From Nitrososphaerota archaeon (GTDB taxonomy: Archaea; Thermoproteota; Nitrososphaeria; Nitrososphaerales; Nitrosopumilaceae): a stretch of DNA of 8,639 bases. Below the pieces are notes generated by a model, which worked only from the letters and a program-made list of their open reading frames with translations, was not told the origin of the DNA and did not search any database. Position 1 is the stretch's first letter. Every line of letters begins with the position of its first letter. Positions 5,095 through 8,639 of this stretch are shown piece after piece. The position numbers were made by a program, and so were the translations under genes. The stretch is taken from positions 1 through 8,639 of the forward strand of contig JAGWGO010000047.1 in the NCBI GenBank assembly GCA_028867395.1. The letters are read 5' to 3'.

Positions 5095-6425
5095 TATTTT
5101 TCTTGAGAATAGTTCTTGGAATCTACATTCTTTTGCCTGTATTTTGCCCATGCATTGTTCACTGTAAAAACAATTCTCTTGCCTAGGACTTGTTCCAGCC
5201 AAAGAGGTAGTAGAAACTTTCTTGCCGGTGAAAAATATCTGTAATATTTTTCATTGTCAAGTTCCTTGTCATCAAGAACATTTCTTGCAGCAAAGGTTCC
5301 GCAAAAGGTTGCCCAAGGAAGTCCGACGCAGCCAAGGACAAAATGAGCCCATGGATGTTCCGGATCTACAAGCACAGTTGGAATGAGGTCTCTTGTCATG
5401 TCAATGCGTCCCTGCCAGTACTGGATAAACCTCAGAGACTGAATCGACGGAATCTTCTCCTTTAGTCCGTTTATTACTTTGTCTATTACGCGAGGCATGG
5501 TGGTATCATTTTTTGCATATGTTGTCATCATGTCGCCTCCTCCAACCAAGAGGCGGTTTGAGCCGGTCAGTCTGAAATAAGTGTAGATGATGTCCGAATC
5601 CCAGCACTGTAGAGGGCCCTGAGGGAAAAGCTCAGCCACATCACTGTCTCCAAGTGGCTCGCTGATGGATAGAAAGGTCTGAGCATGGTATACATCTTCT
5701 GAATATTTTGTTATGTAGCGTTTTGGTTTGTCTATGCAAAATATTATCTTGTCTGCTGTAACAGAACCCAGATGTGTGCGTACGGTGTGCCCCTCCCAAG
5801 AGAGCACCTCGGATGACTCGAAGATCTCAATGCCTCCGTTCAAGAGGACTTGCTTGATTCCCTGTGCATACAAAAGAGCGTTAACACCATAAGTTCCGGT
5901 GTAGCGAATAGCACCAGAATATGCCTTTGAGCCTATTACAGAAGGTACTTGGGATTCATCGTAAACCGTGCTGGAGTAGCCAAGGCTCTTTCGAGCGTTT
6001 ACCTCATCTTGGACGTCCTTCCAACCGCTTGGGCCCTTTCCAAGAAAGAGGCAGTCCTGAACCTGCAGGTCGCAATCTATCTTGTGCTTTTTTATGTTAT
6101 CAACCATAATGTCTACCCCTTTTGCGGCAACCTCCCACAAGTCCCTTGCACCATTTGTACCGTATTTGCGCAATAACTGTGAGAGCTCAAGCTCGCTGTC
6201 AGGAGTCAGAAAGCCTGCACTCTTTCCAGTTGAGCTTCCTCCACAAATGTTTTTGTCAAGGAGGATAACCTTCTTTCCAGATCCAACAAAGCGGAGTGCC
6301 GCTGCAAGGCCTGCTGCACCTGCACCAACAATTAGCACATCTGTTTTGTTCTGTCCCATGAGTGGAGGTCTAATGGGCTCCTTGATTCCCAATAGTGTAG
6401 TAAACCACCAGTCTTGTAAAATCAA
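5094..6425 (-). CDS. FAD-dependent amine/amino-acid oxidoreductase, DadA/PuuB-like
   Basis: The product has 443 residues from TTG 6425, the first possible start after an in-frame TAG at 6429-6431. An ATG at 6359 would give 421. The longer form is preferred because residues 4-22 (QDWW...RPPL) resemble the leader that precedes the FAD domain in PuuB/OrdL-like oxidases. The FAD-binding Rossmann motif is G34-x-G36-x2-G39 in DVLIVGAGAAGLAAAL, with D57 ending the second strand to contact the ribose. Next comes the GGSSTGKSAGFL loop (62-73). Near the C-terminus, YWQGRIDMTRDLIP and VLGCVGLPWA form the second FAD contact region typical of the DAO superfamily (COG0665). The enzyme should oxidise a C-N bond of an amine or amino acid using FAD, but the substrate is not readable. 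There is no signal peptide, so it is probably cytoplasmic. It is monocistronic in this window. Confidence 0.88.
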   Translation of the reverse strand: MILQDWWFTTLLGIKEPIRPPLMGQNKTDVLIVGAGAAGLAAALRFVGSGKKVILLDKNICGGSSTGKSAGFLTPDSELELSQLLRKYGTNGARDLWEVAAKGVDIMVDNIKKHKIDCDLQVQDCLFLGKGPSGWKDVQDEVNARKSLGYSSTVYDESQVPSVIGSKAYSGAIRYTGTYGVNALLYAQGIKQVLLNGGIEIFESSEVLSWEGHTVRTHLGSVTADKIIFCIDKPKRYITKYSEDVYHAQTFLSISEPLGDSDVAELFPQGPLQCWDSDIIYTYFRLTGSNRLLVGGGDMMTTYAKNDTTMPRVIDKVINGLKEKIPSIQSLRFIQYWQGRIDMTRDLIPTVLVDPEHPWAHFVLGCVGLPWATFCGTFAARNVLDDKELDNEKYYRYFSPARKFLLPLWLEQVLGKRIVFTVNNAWAKYRQKNVDSKNYSQEK

Positions 6426-6442
6426 ATTCTAACCAGTCTACC

Positions 6443-6449
6443 TATACAA
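6443..6449 (+). promoter_or_regulatory. Possible TATA box for the 39-residue ORF
   Basis: TATACAA is centred 27 bases before the ATG at 6473, the canonical leaderless spacing. It lies between the divergent starts of the FAD gene and this small ORF. Its distance from the FAD gene's TTG (about 20 bases) is too short to serve that gene in the usual way. Confidence 0.35.
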
Positions 6450-6472
6450 TAGTTAGCAGGTATTTGTGTTTC

Positions 6473-6592
6473 ATGGTAATTCTCACTAGAAAACAAATCA
6501 AAATCAGCCAAGTTGCTCAACTAATAAAACGGTCATCCTCCCTAAAAAATCCAGAAACTTTTCTACAAGAAATCCTAAACTGCCACATTTAG
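6473..6592 (+). CDS. Possible 39-residue helical microprotein
   Basis: ATG 6473 to TAG 6590-6592 encodes 39 residues beginning MVILTRKQIKISQVAQLIKR and ending ETFLQEILNCHI. The composition suits one or two short amphipathic helices: Lys/Gln-rich first half, then NPETFLQEIL as a typical helix start. It stands alone in the 242-base gap between the divergent FAD gene and the 202-residue secreted-protein gene. The main support beyond length is the TATA-like box 27 bases upstream. No family is recognised, and a DNA-binding role cannot be claimed from so short a piece. It may be spurious. Confidence 0.35.
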   Translation: MVILTRKQIKISQVAQLIKRSSSLKNPETFLQEILNCHI

Positions 6593-6632
6593 AAGAAATA
6601 GGGACAACTTGTGATGGGGAGGATTGGTTCCA

Positions 6633-6638
6633 TTTAAA
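6633..6638 (+). promoter_or_regulatory. Possible TATA box of the 202-residue membrane protein gene
   Basis: TTTAAA in CATTTAAAGG is centred about 32 bases before the ATG at 6668. Transcription would start near 6662 with a leader of about six bases. No Shine-Dalgarno is seen before the ATG. Confidence 0.4.
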
Positions 6639-6667
6639 GGAAAGTTTGACCACATCTCAAGTAACAC

Positions 6668-7276
6668 ATGAAGTGGTTACCTGTCTTTGTATTGCTTACT
6701 ATTTTTTCAGGACCCATAGCATATGGACAAATGTATGGTGGAATAGAGGAAAATTCTCCCAATATAACAAACCAGAAAAGTGCTACCTTTCCAATGGTAG
6801 CATATACTGATGACAAAATGTATGAGGTGGACATGTCATGGGAACCTCACACGATACTTACTAACCAAAAGATTATTTTCATTTTCCAGTTCTATGACTA
6901 CAAAACAGGTGGGCTTGTCCCAATGGTAGATTATCAATTTGTAATATCGCAGAACAACAAGGAGCTTACAAGAATTTCAGGAACTACATCACAGGCTGGC
7001 GACTACAAATATTTTGCTTTTGAGCATCCCGGACCTGTTACCATACGCCTAGAGAAAATCGGGGATACCGATGCTTTTGTATCATTTAACACTACTGTAA
7101 ACCAAAATCCTAACCCTGCAGGACCTGTCACGATTGTACAGCCATCTCCAAACATTTCAAATAAAGAAAGGTACATTTTTCCCATAATTGAGGATGTAAT
7201 TGTGGGGGCGCTGTTGTCACTTCTTCTCTGGTTGACAAAAGGACCCATATTGAGAAAACTGAATTTGATCAAATAG
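6668..7276 (+). CDS. Secreted beta-sandwich-like protein with C-terminal membrane anchor
   Basis: The product has 202 residues. Residues 1-21 form a signal peptide (MKWLPVFVLLTIFSG, small residues before GQ). Residues about 52-145 have alternating hydrophobic strands (IIFIFQFYD, VDYQFVISQ, ISGTTSQAGDYKYFAFEHPGPVTIRLE), suggesting an Ig-like or YtkA-like beta-sandwich. A Pro/Asn-rich spacer follows (about 146-165). Residues 169-190 form a transmembrane helix, followed by a basic tail (LRKLNLIK). The topology is therefore extracellular domain, single C-terminal anchor, short cytoplasmic tail. It looks like one of the secreted, single-anchor proteins common in ammonia-oxidising archaea; its role is unknown. 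There are no cysteines or clear metal-binding motif, which argues against a cupredoxin. The next gene starts 95 bases later behind its own TATA box. Confidence 0.8.
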   Translation: MKWLPVFVLLTIFSGPIAYGQMYGGIEENSPNITNQKSATFPMVAYTDDKMYEVDMSWEPHTILTNQKIIFIFQFYDYKTGGLVPMVDYQFVISQNNKELTRISGTTSQAGDYKYFAFEHPGPVTIRLEKIGDTDAFVSFNTTVNQNPNPAGPVTIVQPSPNISNKERYIFPIIEDVIVGALLSLLLWLTKGPILRKLNLIK

Positions 7277-7344
7277 GATGTTGTTAGCTTTGGGTTGTTC
7301 AAACACAAATTTTGAGATTCTTGTTACTAAAACTAGGATCATTT

Positions 7345-7350
7345 TTTATA
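7345..7350 (+). promoter_or_regulatory. TATA box of the second hexad-repeat gene
   Basis: TTTATA in ATTTTTTATACG is centred about 24 bases before the GTG at 7371. No other in-frame start exists after the TAA at 7362-7364 until well inside the signal peptide, so box and frame together support GTG as the start of a leaderless message. Confidence 0.5.
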
Positions 7351-7370
7351 CGATCTTGACCTAAAAACGT

Positions 7371-8177
7371 GTGTACAGTATAGCTTGCAAGATAATTTTC
7401 TTTTCTGTAACCATTTTACTAATTTCAGGACTTTCTATATTTCTTCAAAATGCTTGGGCAACAAATTACCTCATACAAGATCAAACCTCTTGCACAGGCC
7501 TTGAAGGAAGCTGGAACCCAAACTTTTCAACATGTGCAATAAAGGGCCTGATTCTTTCAAGCAGAGATAAACTTGCCGTAAACTCTACCGTACATCTAGA
7601 AAATATCGGTATTATCACAAACAACGGAGGAAAGATCTACATCTACGGCAACCTCACTACAGACGAATTTAGTGTCATATACAACAATGCAGGTGGATCT
7701 ATCTACAACTATGGTACGCTAACAGCAAGCAGCGGTACAATAAACAATTATGCTCCCATCTACAACCACGGAATCATCAACAACTATGGCACCATCTACA
7801 ACTATAACATCATAAACAATTACAACGGAAGCACGATAGACGACCGATATGGCGTCATCCATAACAACGGTACAATAAACAATGATTGCAAGACTGTCTT
7901 TATGGGCCTTGTACCGTATGGAAATGTAATAAAAAACGCCTGCTCCACCATGCCTCAATCAGGACCAATCTTGCCTCCAGTACCGTTGGCCCTGCCAAGC
8001 GTGCAATCTCCTCTGAATCAAACCAAGTCTGGAGTTCCTGTAAAGAATGTTGTTTGCGGCCAGGGTTTGGAACTAGTCATCAAAAACGAGGATGGTTCAC
8101 CTGCTTGCGTCACACCAGAGACTGCACAAAAACTAGTTGAGCGCCACTGGGCACAGCCGATTACACCCAAGCCTTGA
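7371..8177 (+). CDS. Secreted hexad-repeat protein with C-terminal GLELVIK...DGSPACV module
   Basis: The product has 268 residues from GTG 7371. Residues 1-30 are a signal peptide (hydrophobic core from IIFFSVTILLISG to FLQ, AWA before the cut). Residues 31-78 form a cap region with C41 and C55, possibly a disulfide. Residues 79-172 are hexad repeats such as PIYNHG, IINNYG, TIYNYN and IINNYN, a probable beta-solenoid. C173 and C191 close the repeat region. Residues 193-220 are a Pro/Ser-rich linker. Residues 221-261 are a compact module, VKNVVCGQGLELVIK then DGSPACV then ETAQKLVERHWA, with C229 and C246 probably bonded; similar C-termini occur on many Nitrososphaeria secreted proteins. The repeats match those of the gene at the left edge, so the two are relatives with different C-terminal modules. 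It is probably a cell-surface or matrix protein. There is no catalytic motif, and it lacks a transmembrane anchor. Confidence 0.85.
   Translation: MYSIACKIIFFSVTILLISGLSIFLQNAWATNYLIQDQTSCTGLEGSWNPNFSTCAIKGLILSSRDKLAVNSTVHLENIGIITNNGGKIYIYGNLTTDEFSVIYNNAGGSIYNYGTLTASSGTINNYAPIYNHGIINNYGTIYNYNIINNYNGSTIDDRYGVIHNNGTINNDCKTVFMGLVPYGNVIKNACSTMPQSGPILPPVPLALPSVQSPLNQTKSGVPVKNVVCGQGLELVIKNEDGSPACVTPETAQKLVERHWAQPITPKP
7605..7886 (+). repeat. Hexad (xIxNxG) repeat array, copy B
   Basis: This coding array lies within the 268-residue protein and has the same six-residue pattern as the array at the left edge. The 17-mer ggtacaataaacaatta occurs here at 7734-7750 and also at 471-487. Its first 15 bases recur at 7869-7883. 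The arrays therefore share DNA as well as protein sequence. Confidence 0.75.
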
Positions 8178-8215
8178 GTGCAACAACAGTTGCCAAAAAC
8201 TGAACCAGGTGATTT

Positions 8216-8395
8216 TCAAGATGATTTGCTATGAAACAAACCATCAATGTGTGCACTGGCATTGTACAAGTTTTGTGTCAAACGCACAGTCGTGGGGCCC
8301 TTCAGACCTGGCATCTGTTGGAATCTTTCCCATGCATTCCTGATGTCGTCCCTTTTTGCAGAACCAGCAGATAGAGTCTGCCTCACCAGCAGCAC
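8216..8395 (-). CDS. 59-residue protein of unknown function, second gene of a two-gene unit
   Basis: GTG 8395 to TGA 8216-8218 encodes a soluble, basic, probably helical protein. Its central part reads RDDIRNAWERFQQMPGLKG, then TTVRLTQNLYNASAHIDGL. The start is chosen because GGAG lies six bases before it, one of the few clear Shine-Dalgarno sequences in the window, and that GGAG overlaps the upstream gene's TAG. A GTG at 8386 is a weaker alternative. Only nine bases separate it from the C2H2 gene, and both lie in the same frame with a single TAG between them, so translational coupling is likely. There is no signal peptide or membrane segment. I do not recognise the family. The non-random composition and operon position are the evidence for coding. 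Confidence 0.6.
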   Translation of the reverse strand: MLLVRQTLSAGSAKRDDIRNAWERFQQMPGLKGPTTVRLTQNLYNASAHIDGLFHSKSS

Positions 8396-8400
8396 ACTTG

Positions 8401-8404
8401 TCTC
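8401..8404 (-). promoter_or_regulatory. Shine-Dalgarno GGAG overlapping a stop codon
   Basis: On the minus strand TAGGAGACAAGTGTG shows the C2H2 gene's TAG sharing its G with GGAG, six bases before the GTG at 8395. Most other genes here lack such a site, fitting the archaeal pattern of leaderless first genes and SD-led downstream genes. The strict GGAG is 8402-8405; the listed span covers the AG-rich core. Confidence 0.6.
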
Positions 8405-8572
8405 CTAAAATACCGTGACATCTCCCGGAGCAGGCGAGTGGTCGCCCTTGTGTTGGTCGAAAAATTCCTTGTGGTCTAATTCCTGGTGCTTTCTTAGCTC
8501 ATCTAGATTTTCAAATACGTTACTGCAAAGATAGCATTTTGGCTTGTGCTGGTCTACCATTGATAGTACCAT
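8405..8572 (-). CDS. Small C2H2 zinc-finger protein
   Basis: ATG 8572 to TAG 8405-8407 encodes 55 residues. There is one C2H2 finger, C13-x2-C16-x12-H29-x4-H34 (KCYLCSNVFENLDELRKHQ...), with F20 and L26 at the hydrophobic-core positions of the classical fold. The tail is His/Asp-rich and ends PGDVTVF. Single-finger proteins of this size recur in Nitrososphaeria. A lone finger usually binds DNA weakly, so a protein-interaction or dimeric DNA-binding role is as likely as transcriptional control. A second ATG at 8560 (M5) would give 51 residues. Upstream the frame stays open back to a TGA at 8606-8608 with no conventional start. It is the first gene of a two-gene unit with the 59-residue protein. 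Confidence 0.75.
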   Translation of the reverse strand: MVLSMVDQHKPKCYLCSNVFENLDELRKHQELDHKEFFDQHKGDHSPAPGDVTVF

Positions 8573-8639
8573 GATATTTGTATTGTCAGGTCGTAATTGA
8601 ATCTTTCAAGCTCTAGATTGGAACAAGCCAATCAGAGAA

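Larger units (their letters stand above)
4968..5186 (+). pseudogene. Possible remnant of a MinD/Mrp/ParA-type P-loop ATPase C-terminus
   Basis: A 72-codon frame from GTG 4968 contains LGNVPIIGNIPLDP, followed about 20 residues later by EKSTKLFFLRI. This resembles the C-terminal part of MinD/Mrp-like ATPases, where a vPvLGxIPLDP strand-turn is followed by a Ser-containing helix start. No Walker A motif is found upstream: this frame has stops at 4803, 4878 and 4932, and the other plus frames show no GKGGVGKS-like sequence. The last third lies antisense to the 3' end of the FAD gene. It is either a decayed fragment or a chance resemblance, with chance quite possible. Confidence 0.25.

Noticed and set aside
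6082..6432. 116-codon plus-strand frame, and the shorter frames at 5921-6109 and 5949-6176
   Set aside because: They are antisense to the FAD oxidoreductase, whose motifs are unambiguous.
7003..7308. 101-codon minus-strand frame
   Set aside because: It is antisense to the secreted, anchored 202-residue protein and has no domain signal.
7337..7355. GATC motifs around the TATA box at 7345 as the same operator as at 2520-2543
   Set aside because: Spacing and flanking bases differ, and GATC is short enough to recur by chance.
7719..7958. 79-codon minus-strand frame rich in Val, Asp and Ile
   Set aside because: It is the complement of the hexad repeat array; its regularity comes from the repeats on the other strand.
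8187..8202. CAGTT/AACTG hairpin between convergent genes as a terminator
   Set aside because: It has only five base pairs and no following T tract, so it is not distinguishable from chance.
8137..8343. 68-codon plus-strand frame
   Set aside because: It overlaps the end of the hexad-repeat gene and is antisense to the 59-residue minus-strand gene, which has a Shine-Dalgarno.

Overview
The window most likely comes from an ammonia-oxidising-type archaeon of the Nitrososphaeria (Thaumarchaeota). Three protein signatures support this. The first secreted protein ends in two copies of a WVK-x3-A-x-WW-x2-G...D-x2-F...GIQ(Y/F)LIQ module. The last long protein ends in a Cys-x2-GLELVIK...DGSPACV...ETAQKL module. 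There are also small stand-alone zinc-finger proteins, including a C2H2 protein ending in PGDVTVF. The DNA is AT-rich. Most genes lack a Shine-Dalgarno sequence, and several have a TATA-like box about 24-29 bases before the start codon, as expected for leaderless archaeal transcripts. The genus cannot be fixed from sequence alone.

Layout. Positions 1-2279 (+) hold the 3' part of a large secreted mosaic protein that is open to the left edge: hexad repeats, Ig-like and cadherin-like domains, FN3, then the twin C-terminal modules. A possible 51-residue membrane microprotein follows (2337-2492, +). Positions 2565-4181 (+) encode the most unusual protein here: a zinc ribbon, a Cdc48/p97-type N domain without any AAA ATPase, an AN1 zinc finger, a possible C2HC finger and a C-terminal HExxH metalloprotease-like motif. 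A convergent gene (4236-4748, -) encodes a two-CBS-domain protein with a C-terminal zinc ribbon. Positions 4749-5093 contain hairpins and a short stretch resembling the end of a MinD/Mrp-type ATPase, possibly a gene remnant. Positions 5094-6425 (-) encode a DadA/PuuB-like FAD-dependent amine oxidoreductase. A possible 39-residue ORF (6473-6592, +) precedes a secreted, C-terminally membrane-anchored protein (6668-7276, +). Positions 7371-8177 (+) encode a second secreted hexad-repeat protein, related in its repeats to the first gene. On the minus strand at the right edge are two small genes (8405-8572, then 8216-8395): a C2H2 zinc-finger protein and an unknown 59-residue protein. They are joined by a Shine-Dalgarno that overlaps the first gene's stop codon.

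How the genes fit together. Three genes (1-2279, 6668-7276, 7371-8177) encode cell-surface proteins; two share a repeat scaffold but carry different C-terminal modules. The intracellular genes (Cdc48N/AN1/HExxH, CBS, FAD oxidase, C2H2) are single units with their own promoters, and nothing ties them into one pathway. The candidate for an undescribed system is the Cdc48N-AN1-HExxH protein, which looks like a protein-quality-control or adaptor protease that would work with an AAA unfoldase encoded elsewhere.
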